Shown one piece after another: positions 11,016-22,534 of a stretch of 64,000 nucleotides of DNA; within the stretch, counting starts at the first letter, position 1, and each line of letters starts with the position of its first letter. Both the position numbers and the translations under genes were made by a program. The stretch is from Anolis sagrei. Lineage: Eukaryota; Chordata; Lepidosauria; Squamata; Anolidae. Where the stretch lies: NCBI RefSeq assembly GCF_037176765.1, contig NC_090023.1:146916866-146980865 (forward strand), in the 5' to 3' direction. The notes beneath the pieces were generated by a model. The model was given only the letters and a program-made list of their open reading frames with translations, made no database searches and had not been told where the DNA came from.

Positions 11016-11262
11016 CAGAAAACTGTAAATTGCAAATCACAATATCTATACTGATTAGTAATTATTTATACATGAAGAATCTCCTGGAATATAGAAATTG
11101 TCATTCTGGAAGCTCAAATTTCTTGGTGCTTTTAGTATATTGATAAGCAACCTTTCATGTATAAATAATTACTAATCAGTTTAGTTACTGTTCCCACGTT
11201 ACGTTTCATGCAGAATTTTCTGTGATATCGATATTGTGATTTGCAATTTACAGTTTTCTGTG
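11016..11262. mobile_element. Foldback (palindromic) AT-rich element
   Basis: The left outer arm at about 11019-11049 (ACTGTAAATTGCAAATCACA) is inverted at about 11228-11260. The inner arm 11050-11074 (CTGATTAGTAATTATTTATA) is inverted at 11156-11181. The right arm carries about 45 extra bases between outer and inner segments that the left arm lacks. No target duplication could be fixed and no ORF is present. It is probably a MITE of unknown superfamily. Confidence 0.5.
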
Positions 11263-12239
11263 TAAATTAGCTTGGAGGGCCATATGCAGCCCACGCACCT
11301 TAGTTTGGGGACTCATGCTTTACGTGTTACATAGTATACATTCCCTTAAGTCAATCTATGGCAATCCTATGAATTTCATAGGTTTTCTGGGAGGAATGGT
11401 AGATCGCTAAGCTGTCATCTGCTGTAGATCTGCTGTAGCAGAGGCGATGCACCATATGGCAATCGCTAGTCCTACTAATTTGGGATTGGAAAAAATTGCC
11501 CCTGAACAAAAGGAGGCCCTGGGGATTGTGTATTGAGGTCCAAATGTCCCCTCCTATTGAGTACATCAACACATCATTGATGATAGATTGCATGTGGAAA
11601 AGAGACAAAACTTTTGAGATAACCTAAGAGAGGCTTTCCTACATGATGAAACCTATGCTTCTGGTAAAGTTACTTCTCTACATGAACAAGAAGCTGTGAG
11701 TAAACTGGCTTGGGATCTAATTCCTTAAGAGATTTTATCGCTTCTGAAATCAACCTTTTAAAGGGTATAAAACAAATAATTGAGAGGTTTTTTTCTTTTA
11801 AAAAACCCTTACAGGAGAAAATGTATAGACTCCGCTAGTTAATAAACTGAAGAATAATAAGAATCATAAATAAGAGAAAAAAGAGGAGAAAATAAAGTTG
11901 TTTACCTTTTAAGATAAGAGCAAGGTCAGCTGAGACTGGCTATAATGGAACATTTTCAATGGAGTGTGAAAAAGAAAATGAAGTCGAGAGTGATAGCTGG
12001 TGGCCAAAAGAAGTTACTGCAGTTAATGTATTTGCAATGCTGATTGTATGTGGATATAATGGGCTCTGGCTTAAGATCTACAATCAATGTGTCTAAAAGA
12101 AGAGGATCTTTAGAATTACCATCAAAAGCTGCAGGTATGCATAAAAAGTAATGGATGAGCTTAAATCTATGAAACAAGCAATGTCTCAAATGGAACATGA
12201 AAACATTTGAGAGATGTTCCAAAATAGTCAAATGAAGAC
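11263..12239. other. Unassigned stretch
   Basis: AT-rich sequence with no gene or known repeat that I can support. Confidence 0.4.
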
Positions 12240-12570
12240 ATCTGGGCAAGAATGATAGAAATTTTAGCAATGGTGCAAGCTTGTTTTCTGCTGCCTGGAA
12301 GACTAGGATGCAGAACAATGGCTTCCAACTACAGGAAAGGAGATTCCATCTGAACATGAGGAAGAACCTCCTGACTATGAGAGCTGTTCAGCAGTAGAAC
12401 TATCTGCCCAGAGTGTGATGGAGGCTCCTTCTTTGGAGGCTTTTAAGCAGAGGCTGGATGGCCATCTGTCAGGGGTGCTTTGAATGTGATTTTCCTGCTT
12501 CTTGGCAGAATGAGGTTGGACTGGTTGGCCCATGAGGTCTCCTCCAACTATAGGATTCCATGAATCTATG
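12240..12570 (+). mobile_element. CR1 LINE, 3' end
   Basis: The plus strand carries the decayed end of the CR1 ORF2 (RKNLLTMRAVQQ-like, then [18 protein letters not shown]-like wording) and the 3' UTR (GGCTGGATGGCCATCTGTC, then CTATAGGATTCCATGAATCT). That 3' end resembles the ATTCTATG-type tail of CR1. Confidence 0.65.
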
Positions 12571-13029
12571 CAATGTCTTGAAGACACAAAATGAAGAACT
12601 TGATATGGATTTTTTTGGACAAAATTCTTTCTCAACTGTCAAGCAAAAAAAAAATGTGTGTGTTTTATCTGAAAACAAGTCAGATATAGCTTTGCAGTTG
12701 CATTTTTAAAGCAGAATGAAGGCAGGAGATAAGAAGATGGTGATTTCCAAAGAATTTAGCACAAGAGAAAAGAGTAAACCATCCTAACAGACAAGCTGAA
12801 GCAAAATAAATTTCAATTCAGATGGGAGAAATCAGAAGGGATTACATTCAAATAAAGATGTAAAGTAAATATTACACAGATGGTGAAATAATGGATTCAA
12901 GATGGTACAAAGGAGTTGGAGCAACCTGAGAATGAGGAAAAGATAAACTGGATGACTGGAATTGTGAGCAACAAGGGTTGAGAGTTTTTTGGCCACATGT
13001 TGTATACTTGAGAGTTGGTAAAAAAAAAT

Positions 13030-13178
13030 CTAGCACACAGCTGGCACAGTGAGCTATACCACCAGCTACAGATGTTACCAACCAGAAGGTTGGCAGTTCA
13101 AGCTGCAGGTCAAGGTGAGCTCCCACCATCAGCCTTTGCTTCTGCTTAGCTAGCAGTTCAAAAACACAGCAATGTGAG
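13030..13178 (+). mobile_element. Sauria-type SINE, 3'-truncated
   Basis: GCTGGCACAGTGAGCTATAC, the tRNA-like head and TAGCAGTTCAAAAACACAGC are present, then the copy stops at the start of the following CR1 sequence. Confidence 0.55.
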
Positions 13179-13475
13179 GTAGCAGAGACTTGTGTTCTGA
13201 TGCCCCAGAAACTAGGACTCAGAGAAATGAGTTCAAATGGCAGGAAAGGAGATTCCACTTGATCATTAGGAGGCGCTTCCTGACTGTGAGAACTGTTCAA
13301 CAGTGGAGCTCTCTGCTTCAGAGTGTGGTGGAAGCTCCTTCCTTGGAGGCTCTTAAACTGAGGCTGAATGGCCATCTGTCAAGGGTACTTTAATTGTGCT
13401 TTTCCTCCATGGCAGGGGTTTGAGATAGATGGCCCATATGATCTCTTCCAACTCTATGATTATACTGTATAATTC
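13179..13475 (+). mobile_element. CR1 LINE, 3' end
   Basis: The frame 13190-13393 reads FKWQERRFHLIIRRRFLTV, then VVEAPSLEALKLRLNGHLS, the C-terminus of a CR1-type ORF2. The UTR follows (GGGTTTGAGATAGATGGCC) and the tail region TCTATGATTATACTG. It is 5'-truncated, as most CR1 copies are. Confidence 0.7.
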
Positions 13476-13594
13476 TATTGTATATGAAAATCTTTAATAT
13501 ATATTTTAATTGACATGATTTTTGTGAGCAAGGAATAATCGGAAGCATTCAGCTGTTGCCTTCCACAGAATATAGCAGTAGAGATGCACCTTTG

Positions 13595-13853
13595 CTTGAG
13601 GGGCTTCAGCCCCCCCCCCCCCGAAATTCTCATGGTGGTTTGCGAGAAGGCCTTACTGGTGCATTATTTAAACTGTTATTTTATTCATATCATGATCTGA
13701 TCACCATACTCAATATAGCCCATATGCATGGGGGTATTGGGGTAATGATACAAAAGCTTGCTAGAGTAGACCCTCTTTCACCCAGACTCACCCCCCCCCC
13801 CAATCAAACTCAGCCCCCCTCCCCCCTGAATCAAAATCCTGGCTACGGGCCTG
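13595..13853. mobile_element. hAT MITE, CAGGCCYGTAGCC family (truncated)
   Basis: It shares the interior CTTGAGGGGCTTCAG, then poly-C, AAATTCTCATGGTGGTTTGC, ATATCATGATCTGATCACCA and the end CTGGCTACGGGCCTG. The opposite terminus (CAGGCATGTAGCC) is missing, so no duplication can be scored. Confidence 0.7.
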
Positions 13854-13879
13854 TCTGCAAGTGCATTTTTCAAATTAAC

Positions 13880-13962
13880 CAGAGAATGTTTGAGATTCAG
13901 GACATTCATAGAGATACCAAGATGCTTGTTTATAAAGCTATTGGCCTTCCAACCTGATTCCA
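13880..13962 (+). mobile_element. LINE fragment (family of 36 kb)
   Basis: The plus frame reads IQDIHRDTKMLVYKAIGLPT, the same block as DIHRDTKVLVYKAIVLPT in the LINE at 35966-37080. About 80 bp only. Confidence 0.6.
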
Positions 13963-14410
13963 TGAAGAAGTTGTCTAAGAAGGACACATTGCTTATTATA
14001 CATTTAAAAGATTCAAGGTACAGTTTCTGTGAATATTTTTCTATTTCTCGTGCAAGCAAAAACTGGGTTAGAGATCCATTTTCAGTAAATGTGTATGAAC
14101 TAGATGGACTCACAGCAACAGGGGATAACAAGTTCACAAAAATATCCATGAATGGAGCTGTGAAATTGCAGTTCAGGGAACACGCTCTTCCAAATTTCAG
14201 GGCTCACTTAAAAGCACATTTTATAGAACTATCAAAGACAGCTATTCAAGTATTGATGCCTTTTGTAATTACATACTTGTGTGAAAAATCATTCTCTGCT
14301 CTCATTTATCTTACAAATAAGTACAGAATCATTTGAAAGAATCAGAATTCAGAATACATGTTTCATCTATTAAGGCAGAACTAACAAGGCTTGTAAGGGA
14401 AATGCAGCAC
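13963..14410 (+). mobile_element. hAT transposase remnant, C-terminal dimerisation region
   Basis: The frame ending at 14336 encodes FCEYFSISRASKNWVRDPFS, LTATGDNKF and LMPFVITYLCEKSFSAL. The last is the conserved LPF..TYLCE.GFSA block of the dimerisation domain in ZBED5-like hAT transposases. The next frame continues SSIKAELTRLVREMQ, so a frameshift lies near 14335. The catalytic core is absent. It begins directly after the LINE fragment and may come from the autonomous relative of one of the hAT MITEs here. It is a fossil, not a host gene. Confidence 0.65.
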
Positions 14411-14415
14411 CGGTT

Positions 14416-14448
14416 TTCTTATCTATCTATCTATCTATCTATCTATCA
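14416..14448 (+). repeat. (TCTA)n microsatellite
   Basis: About seven tandem TATC units directly after the hAT remnant. Confidence 0.9.
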
Positions 14449-14607
14449 ATTAAAATTAAAGAGGGAGGAAGGTGAGGTCATAGTTCCATGTTCAGGAATT
14501 ATTGTTGCTTTTATTGTTATTGATATTATTGTTATTTTAAATTTGACTGGAATTATTCCAATAAAAATGTCATAACAGGTGTATGTATATTTACTTATTT
14601 CCCCTTT

Positions 14608-14850
14608 CTATTGTCAAAGGCTTTCATGGCCAGAATCACTGGGTTGCTGTAGGTTTTTCGAGCTGTGTGGCCATGTTCTCTAAGCATTCTCTCCTGACAT
14701 TTCGCCTGCATCTATGGCCAGCATCCTCAAAGGTTGTGAAGTCCTCACAACCTCTGAGAATGCCTACAATTGATGCAGGCAAAATGTCAGGAGAGAATGC
14801 TTCTAGAACATGGCCATACAGCCCAAAAAACCTACAACAACCCACTTTCC
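14608..14850. mobile_element. Penelope-like 3' ends in head-to-head palindrome
   Basis: 14608-14733 carries the Penelope-like end in minus orientation (CTTTCATGGCCAGAATCACT, then CATTTCGCCTGCATCTATGG). From about 14740 the same segment returns in plus orientation (ATGCAGGCAAAATGTCAGG, then ACATGGCCATACAGCCC, AAACCTACAACAACCCA). The arms are about 110 bp with almost no spacer. Penelope-like elements are known for inverted or partial tandem insertions. Confidence 0.65.
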
Positions 14851-15014
14851 CCTTTCTTTTCAAATTTGAAGAACCTGGGGAGCAACTGAAAATCAATTTG
14901 TGATGCGCTTTAAGGTTTTAAATCTTGGATTAAGCCTTGGTGTCCCACAGGAACAAAATATATTTTAAGGGGTCCATAGTTAAGAATTGATGCTTTTACC
15001 ATCAATTTTAAATT

Positions 15015-15515
15015 CCAATGTTGTTGTTCATTCATTCAGTCGCTTCTGACTCTTCGTGACCTTATGGACCAGCCCACGCCAAAGCCCCCTGTCAGCTGTC
15101 ACCACCCCCAGCTTGCCCTTGGTCGGATACTCTTCCTTTTTCCTTCCATTTTCTCCAACATAATTGTCTTCTCTAAGCTTTCTTGTCTTCTCGTTATGTG
15201 GCCAAAATACTTCATCTTGGCCTCTACTATCCTTCCCTCCAATGAACAGTCGGGCTTTATTTCCTGAAGTATGGACTGCTTGGATCTTCTCGCAGTCCAA
15301 GACACTCTCAGCACTTTCCTCCAACTCCACAATTCAAAAGCATCTATCTTCCTTCGGTCAGCCTTCCCTATGGTCCAGCTCTCACATCCGTAGGCTACTA
15401 CGGGAAATACTATTGCTTTTACTATGCGGATCTTCATTACCAATGTGATGTCTCTACTCCTCACTATTTTATCGAGATTGGTCATTGCTCTCCTCCCATA
15501 CAACGAAGGAATTCT
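15015..15515 (-). mobile_element. BovB (RTE) LINE, 3' part
   Basis: The minus strand has an open frame with MTNLDKIVRSRDITLVMKIR, VKAIVFPVVAYGCESWTIGK, DAFELWSWRKVLRVSWTARR, SKQSILQEI and KMKYFGHITRR. It matches the end of BovB ORF2 almost block for block. The 3' UTR contains TTCATTCATTCAGTCGCTTC on the plus strand, the segment that BovB shares with its SINE partners. It is 5'-truncated near 15515. BovB supplies the reverse transcriptase thought to move the Sauria-type SINEs here. Confidence 0.85.
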
Positions 15516-15535
15516 AGGTGGAGCATTCACAGGAG

Positions 15536-15864
15536 CAGGCATGTAGCCGGGGGGAGGGAGGAGGCTTGAGGGGCTTCAGCCCCCCCCCCCCCCAGAAATT
15601 CTCATGGTGGTTTGCGAAAAGGCCTTACTGGTGCATTATTTAAACTGTTATGTTTATTCATATCATGATCTGATCACCATAGTCAATATATCCCATATGC
15701 ATGGGAGTAATGATATAAAAGGTTTGCTAGGGTAGACCCTCTTTCACTCAGACTCAGCCCCCCCCCCCGAAACTCAGCCCCCCCCTGAAACTCAGCCCCC
15801 CCGAACCCCCCCCCCTGAAAAAAATTCCCCTCCCCCCGGAATCGAAATCCTGGCTACGGGCCTG
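15536..15864. mobile_element. hAT MITE, CAGGCCYGTAGCC family
   Basis: The ends are CAGGCATGTAGCCGG and TGGCTACGGGCCTG, inverted copies of each other. A perfect 8-bp target duplication CACAGGAG flanks them (15528-15535 and 15865-15872). The interior has long C runs. Confidence 0.85.
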
Positions 15865-15879
15865 CACAGGAGGTAGCTG

Positions 15880-17042
15880 TCCAGCTTTTTATTGATGATG
15901 ACCAGAGAAAGAGAGTGAGAGGGGTTTGAGCTGAGCGATTAGTAAGGGTCTGATTTACTCTGAGAGTTTCAAATTGAATATATAAAAAGAAGCTACTGTT
16001 TTAAGTTTTAAGTTTAAAACTTAGCCAAGTTTTGGTTTTATACACTTTTGACCTTTGGAATCACTATCATTTTGAGATCTTTCTTTCATTTTGAGATCTT
16101 TCTTTCAGGCCTGTGGTGGCAGCCTTGAAAGTGAAAGAGTGGAGTACTGTTGGGAATAAAAGCAGAAAAAAGTGCAGCCACTGACGGCATCATTTTTGAA
16201 CTCATAACAGATCCATCTGATAATGTTCCACTTATTCCACCTTGAATCAATTTGCTAATCAGAATATAATGGCAGACTTAAATGTTTAAGTGAAATCCAT
16301 TCCCACCATCTACCAAGCTAGTGACTTGATCATAGAAAGATGTGAGATTAGTTTGGCAGGATTTGCTGGCTCTACATTGATGGTTGCAAATATACTACCC
16401 CTATATCATGGGGATGGTCTTTTCTGACCTCTGGACATTCTCATCACAGTGGAACTGTATTACTCCTGAGATACTGTTGGTATCAAGTGGAAGCCCTATG
16501 TATTCAAACTTTGAATTTTGTATTTGTGAAAGGGATGCTTTCAAGTCTGTGAAACTGCCCCACCTCATACCTTTTTATAACCCTTCAGTCTGTGTTTATA
16601 TCAATACCCTTCACTCTACACCTTTGACATTATTCTTAAAACCTCTTACTCCTCGCTACATATTTGACCAAGCTGGTTGAGTGAATATCTAAGTTGTAAT
16701 ACAAAAAAGTGACATTTTAAAGCTCTGAGATTGAGTGATATGAACAATAAACTTTGTACAAAAGAATTATTTCAGAGGATTCTCAGGGTGTTTCTACACC
16801 GCTTTTAACATCAATTCTACATTCCCATACTGTTTCGTTCCTTCAAGAATGCATCCTGTTCTCCCTCAACATGATGCTTTATGTTGGAAAAAAAAGTGTA
16901 TGTTAAAGAGGGGAACTTCGTTTGTGAAACTTTGTTTGTGAAAGCCATCCTTGGAAGGAGTTTCTCACCCAGGAAACTCAAGGCATTTGTTGTGCTTCCA
17001 TATGAAGATGATCCTCTTTTAGAGAATAGCAGGGCCCTAACT
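15880..17042. other. Unassigned stretch
   Basis: No gene or named repeat. A 19-bp direct duplication (TCATTTTGAGATCTTTCTT) occurs twice in tandem at about 16069-16107. Confidence 0.4.
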
Positions 17043-17370
17043 AGGTAAAGGTAAAGGTTTTCCCCTGACATTAAGTCCAGTTGTGTCCGACTCTGGGGGT
17101 TGGTGCTCATCTCCATTTCTAAGCTGAAGAGCTGGCGTTGTCTGTAGACCCCTCCAAGGTCATGTGGCCGGCGTGACTGCATGGAGCACCATTACCTTCC
17201 TGTCGGAGCGGTACCTATTGATCTACTCACATTTGCATGTTTTCAAATTGCTAGGTTGGCTGGGGCTAAAAGTGGGAGCTCACCCCTCTCCCCAGATTCG
17301 AATCGGTGACCTTTCGGTTAGCACGTTCAGCAGCTCAGCAGTTTAACCCACTGTGCCACCGGGGGCTCCA
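17043..17370 (-). mobile_element. Sauria-type SINE, near full length
   Basis: On the minus strand it starts TGGAGCCCCCGGTGGCACAG and runs through the tRNA-like head (B box GGTCACCGATTCGAATC) and the whole body to GGGGAAAACCTTTACC, with a second TTTACC unit. This is one of the best preserved copies. Confidence 0.8.
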
Positions 17371-18435
17371 GGGGCTCTAGCTATTATGTCTAAATACTTG
17401 TGATGCTTCTTCTGGAAGAATCCTAATGCACCACATGGAGCAGAACAGTCACTGTACACACAGTTGTACACAGGTTTCCTCATAACACCTCATTACATTT
17501 ACTTTTTGCATCATTCTAGGATGCTGCGAGGACAGAGCCTGGAGCTCATCATATGACACAGGACTACTTCTGGTGTCACTCCATCCTGGGTTCATCCTAG
17601 GACGAAGCCCAGAGAACATTATTTAGAACTGGGTCAGAGTGGAGTGATGACCCTTTCCACTGTGTGATGGGGAAAGCAGGGAGGTGCGGGGTGCAGGATG
17701 TTGGTTTCCCCTGCTGCCCCATAGATTTGCCATGTTGCCCAATGAATCCCCCTGCTGTCACCCATGTTTGCGACCTCCGTGTGATGAGGTCCTTAGCGAC
17801 AACAGTTCTCCCCCTGACAGGATAAAGAAGAATGAATCCAGGACTACTTGTATCCATGTCCAAGGTTCATGTGCTGTGTCTGCTGTCCATTCCTCTTTAC
17901 ATCTCCACAGGTAACTCTTAACATATTTCAAGGCCAGGGCAGCTCATTATTGCTTTCAGAATTCAAATCAGCCAGATCTGTATCATCTTACATAACTGCT
18001 TGAAGGTTTGGAACCAACGTCACAAATTGTTCTGACCCAACCCGGACAACTATGTTACTGTTAATATTACTATCCTGAGGCCACACAACAAGACCACTAT
18101 AACAATGAGTAGATTTGAAGGCCTCCATGAATTGAGGCCAGAGTGGTCAACAAGTGGGGTCCTGCTCCATCACTAGCATTTGAAGAGATGTCTGGCCAAC
18201 TCTATTTAAGGGAGGTTGCCCCCTCTCATGGCTTTTTTTGCAATCCAATAGAGAGAGAGAGAGAGAGAACATCCGCTGCTTCAGTACTTTGGCCACTTGT
18301 CTATACTTTAGAGCAGACCTGCACAAGGGGCCAAAATTAAAACAGGTTATTATGCAAATAAACCATTTTTTAAAACAGACACATTTAAATTAATATCAAA
18401 TAACTAGACGTATTACATAAGATTTTTATTTATTA
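17371..18435. other. Unassigned stretch
   Basis: 17400-17860 has wording related to 9.6-9.95 kb (see the inverted-repeat entry). The rest is not recognised. A short (GA)n lies at 18251-18268. Confidence 0.35.
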
Positions 18436-18990
18436 CTAGCCATCCCCTTCCATGCGTTGCTGGTGGTCATGGGGGTTCTGGGAGGGAGGTTTGGCCCAAT
18501 TCTATCGGTGGGGTTCAGAATGCTCTGTGATTGTAGATGAACTACAAATCCCAGCAACTACAACTCCCAAATGTCAAGATTCTATTTTCCCCAAACTCCA
18601 CCAGTGTTCACATTTGGGAATATTGAGTATTCATGTAGAGTTTGGCCCAGATCCATCATTGTTTGAGTCCACACTGCTCTCTGGATGTAGGTGAACTACA
18701 ACTCCAAAACCAAAGGACACTGCCCACCAAACCCTTCCAGTATTTTCTGTTGGTCATGGGAGAACTTGTGCCAATTTTGGTTCAATTCCATCGTTCAGAA
18801 TGCCCCTTGTTTGTAGGTGAACTATAAATCTCAGCAACTACAACTCCCAAGTGACAAAATCAATTTTTTTGAGTGAAGGACATACATTGGGTTGTTAGGT
18901 GTCTTGTGTCCAAATTTGGTGTCAATTCGTCCAGTGGTTTTTGAGTTCTGTTAATCCCATAAACAAACATTACATTTTTATTTATATAGA
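18436..18990 (-). mobile_element. Helitron, non-autonomous, both ends intact
   Basis: Read on the minus strand: A|TCTATATAAATAAAAATGTA at 18990, then GGGATTAACAGAACTC, CACCAAATTTGGACACAAG, two to three copies of the module also found in hAT elements (TTGGGAGTTGTAGTTGCTG), and the 3' end CAGCAACGCATGGA, GGGGATGGCTAG|T at 18436. Both the 5' A|TC and the 3' CTAG|T context fit insertion between A and T. No protein is encoded. Confidence 0.75.
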
Positions 18991-19021
18991 TTAAATCACA
19001 TGACTTTGGTAATTATTTTGG

Positions 19022-19530
19022 TAATTGGGTTGCTGTAGGTTTTTCAGGCTGTATGGCCATGTTCTAGAAGCATTCTCTCTTGACGTTTCACCTGCATCTA
19101 TGGCAGCCATCCCCAGAGGTTGTGAGGTCTGCTGGAAGCTAGGAAAATTGGGTTTATATATCTGTGGAAAGTCCAGGATGGGAGAAAGGACTCTTGTCTA
19201 TTGGAGCTAGGTGTGAATGTCTCTGTTGGCCACCTTGATTAGCATTTGATAGCCTGGCTTGTTCCTGCCTGGGGAAATTCTTTGATGGGAGGTGATTAGC
19301 TGTTCCTGATTTTCTTGACTGGAGTTCCCCTGTATTGGAGTCTTGTTCTTTATTTACTGTTATAATTTTAGAGTTTTTTTAATGCCAGATTTTGTTCATT
19401 TTCATGTTTCTTCCTTTCTGTTGAAATTGTCCACATGCTTGTGGATTTCAATGGCTTCTCTTTGTAGCCTGACATGGTGGTTGTGAGAGAGGTCCAGCAT
19501 TTCTGTGTTCTCAAATAATATGCTGTGTCC
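19022..19530 (-). mobile_element. Penelope-like element, end of ORF and 3' UTR
   Basis: The minus strand at 19440-19530 translates as GHSILFENTEMLDLSHNHHV and RLQREAIEIHKHVDNFNRKE, the characteristic end of the GIY-YIG endonuclease ORF in Penelope-like elements (GHSI, a hydrophobic block, REAIEI..H..N.NR). Downstream comes a roughly 300-bp UTR and the recurring tail (GGTTGCTGTAGGTTTTTCAG on the plus strand). It is truncated upstream. Confidence 0.7.
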
Positions 19531-21212
19531 AACCAGGTCCATAAGCTAGTTATTAGTAAATGGCTATCTTAAGTGAGTCACACTCTCTGAGCCTTGAATC
19601 ACACTCTCTGCCTCATAGAAAGGTGCAGACAAACTTGACTTCTGTCAGCATATTGGCTGACACTGATCAATAAACCCATTTCAATTCAATTGTCTTTTAT
19701 GCATATTTCATAGGGAGAGCTCACCAGTGAAGGAAACTTGGCAATGGCATGAGGCTGGCAACTTGGGAACAGTATGAGGCTGGCAAAGGGGCTAAGCTTC
19801 CTCTTCACTGCTATCCTAATCCTTTGTCAGCTTTGGGAACAGTGTGAGGTTGATGAAGGGTCAACGGGTCTGGGCTTCCCCTTTGCTAGATGACCCATCC
19901 CTTGCCGGCCTTCCATATCACAACGTAGACCTTTGCAGGCCACATCTGGCCCACAGACCATATATCATTCAGGCCTGCTTTAAAGGATACTGGAATGCTG
20001 AATAGATATGTTATTTTGAACAGGCTTAGTATCTGACTTCACCTTCCCAGAATTATAAGTATTCTAGCAGATATCCAGATGTGAACGAGAGAGTTTGCAA
20101 ACTCTGCCGTCCATTTCTGGTGCAACAATATGTCAGTCATTAATTCTACGGCATCAACACATCTGATGAACTTGGTGAGGTCATTTGTATCACAATACCT
20201 CCACCATAACATTTTGTTCACCTCTTTACATGTGACCAGTGTTGACAACAGGATTGCTAGTGCTTTTTCACGTGTCAACTGATGATTGCTTGAGCGATCT
20301 TGTCCCCAAAGCAGATGCATTCTTAATCTCAATGCTTTCAGACCTCTAAAAGTTTGAGGGATGGGATTAATTGGGCCATTGACATGTCCCTAGCCACCAA
20401 CACAAGGCCAGATTATGAAAAATCCAGGGAGAACATGAGAACTTTAGGACATTCCAGGGTCATGTATACAAAAAATTGAAAAGCATGGCTGGTGAGTGAC
20501 CCATAGTGACCAGCCATGCTCTTCAATTCTGCATATACATGCATGACAAGGGGTTGGCCCCCACCTCAATAAACTGCTATCAGCAGTGGCATTTGTGGCA
20601 AAGACACAGGAGCACCCAGACCCTACACTGGATTTCAGGATAAGGAAATTCCTTGAAGGATAGTCAAGGCAAACCCTGTTAACTCCAAACATTTTTGAAA
20701 GATCAGGCAGGCTCATGGGGCAGACAATGTTCTTCCCAATATTTTGCAGTCTTATTTCATGCTGCTTTTTTTTTTAAGCTCTCCATATTAGTGACCTGGT
20801 TACAGGCTTATGGGGTGATGCTTCTGCCAAGGCAAGTTTTGGAAATTGGGAGCTATCTTCGCAGAAGGCAGCATTGATGAACAGACGAAAAAGGTAAGAG
20901 AGGATTGTCACATTGAATCACTGTGTGGATAGGAACTTATGTCAGGTTTGGGCTCTGTATATTAAGAGTATATTAATGCTAGGGATAGAGAACTTGGCTT
21001 TCTCATTTGTCATGACAATTCTCTTTCCTTACTAGATATCATTCCTCTCTTGTAAGGTTCTTAGGCTTGGGAAGGGGTGCCCTTGAGATGGCCTTCCAGT
21101 AAATCACCAGCCAGGTGAGTAACCGAGGTAGTTGGATTGCCCTTGGGGTCAAGTGTTTCATCCAAGGATGGGCTGGGCTGATACCTGGTGCTCAGTTTAG
21201 ACCCTCCCCTTG
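19531..21212. other. Unassigned stretch with one hairpin
   Basis: No gene or known repeat seen, apart from the hairpin at 20461-20541. Confidence 0.4.
20461..20541. other. 81-bp hairpin, 33-bp stem and 15-base loop
   Basis: 20461-20493 is the inverted copy of 20509-20541 with five mismatches, four of them close together near the base. The 12 bases next to the loop (AGCATGGCTGGT) pair perfectly. It is the size of a microRNA precursor, but such hairpins also arise from decayed foldback elements. There is no evidence of transcription. Confidence 0.45.
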
Positions 21213-21533
21213 CCCCGGTGGTGCTGTGAATTACACCGCTGAGCTGCTGAGTTTGTTGATCGAAAGGTCACAGGTTCAGATTCGGGGAGCAATGTTAGCT
21301 TCCGCTGTCAGCCCCAGCTTCTGCCAACCTAGCAGTTCAAAAACATGCAAATGTGAGTAGATCAATAGGTACCACTCCAGCGGGAAGGTAACGGTGCTCC
21401 ATGCAGTCATGCCGGCCACATGACCTTGGAGGTGTCTACTGACAATGCCGGCTCTTCGGCTTTGAAAGATGAGCCCCAACCCCCCAGAGTCGGACACAAC
21501 TGGACTTAATGTCAGGGGAAAACTTTTACCTTG
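21213..21533 (+). mobile_element. Sauria-type SINE, near full length
   Basis: It begins CCCCGGTGGTGCTGTGAATT, with the tRNA-like head (GGTCACAGGTTCAGATTC) and body (CCAACCTAGCAGTTC, GACCTTGGAGGTGTC), and ends GGGGAAAACTTTTACC. Confidence 0.8.
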
Positions 21534-22534
21534 CCATCTTAGCAAGTATTCCTTGAATTAAATTAATAAGTAGTCAATAAAATCACTATTCGTTTATCCA
21601 ATCTTTTTTTTGTCTCACTTCCCTATTTTATGCTGGTAATTCAAGTCTGTAGTTTGACTTTAACTCCATCAAAGCATCTGTAGAAATGGATTAAGATTAA
21701 TACTAAAACAAATCAGTAGTAAAGGTACTGTTACATTCATTCTCTTTCATACACACATTCCCCTCCCTTTTTCTTTTTATGCCATGACACAGTAGTATGG
21801 CTATATACAAGTGTTGTGTTTGTTCCACACAACTATAGAAGCTCCTCACTGGGAGTACCGGGTAAATGCTAGTGCTTTATATGGATTGCATGATCAGGAA
21901 AAGTTGGGATTCTTGCCTGTTTACATTTTACCAAGAAAAGCAGCCATTTCAGCACACAAATACTATTTAAAAACTGTGGTGCAACTGAAGCATTTTATTC
22001 TTAGTATTTGTGCCCAAGTACTTAATATCCTGTGAAATTAAGGTGGTGGATTATAAAGGCCTTTCCATTACCACACAGAGAATTCACTGAAGAAGCATTT
22101 TAATTATTGTTTGAATACCAGGGAAGAGAACTGCAAGGATGTGAGCTAAGCAGCCCAGGTGAATAGTGCCTTTGCCTCTGCCCCTTTGTGTGAGGTTGAG
22201 GCAAAAGTGGGGAGCATGGCACAAGGGTCACAGAATACAAGCCCCTGAATACAATGCAGCAGTGGACTCTGCACCCCTTTAATTTGCCACTGTTGAGACA
22301 AATACACGGGCTAGCAGTATACATGTGCCAGAAGAGGGTCATAACCTCCTCCATTCTTCTCCTGAGGGGGTTTGGATAATGAAGAAGAAAGCAGCGAAGC
22401 TGAGGGCTAATTTATAGTGGCATTTCCTGGCTCCTCTCCTGCCAATGAAGCTCCGTTTCATCTTTAGCCTTATCAATTCTTCAGTCATGAGGCTTTCTGC
22501 TTGCAAACTTCATCCCGGAGAGAAGTGACTATTT
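21534..22534. other. Unassigned stretch
   Basis: No gene or known repeat recognised. Confidence 0.4.

Noticed and set aside
20039-20332. 97-residue minus-strand open frame
   Set aside because: No recognisable domain or splice context; length expected by chance.
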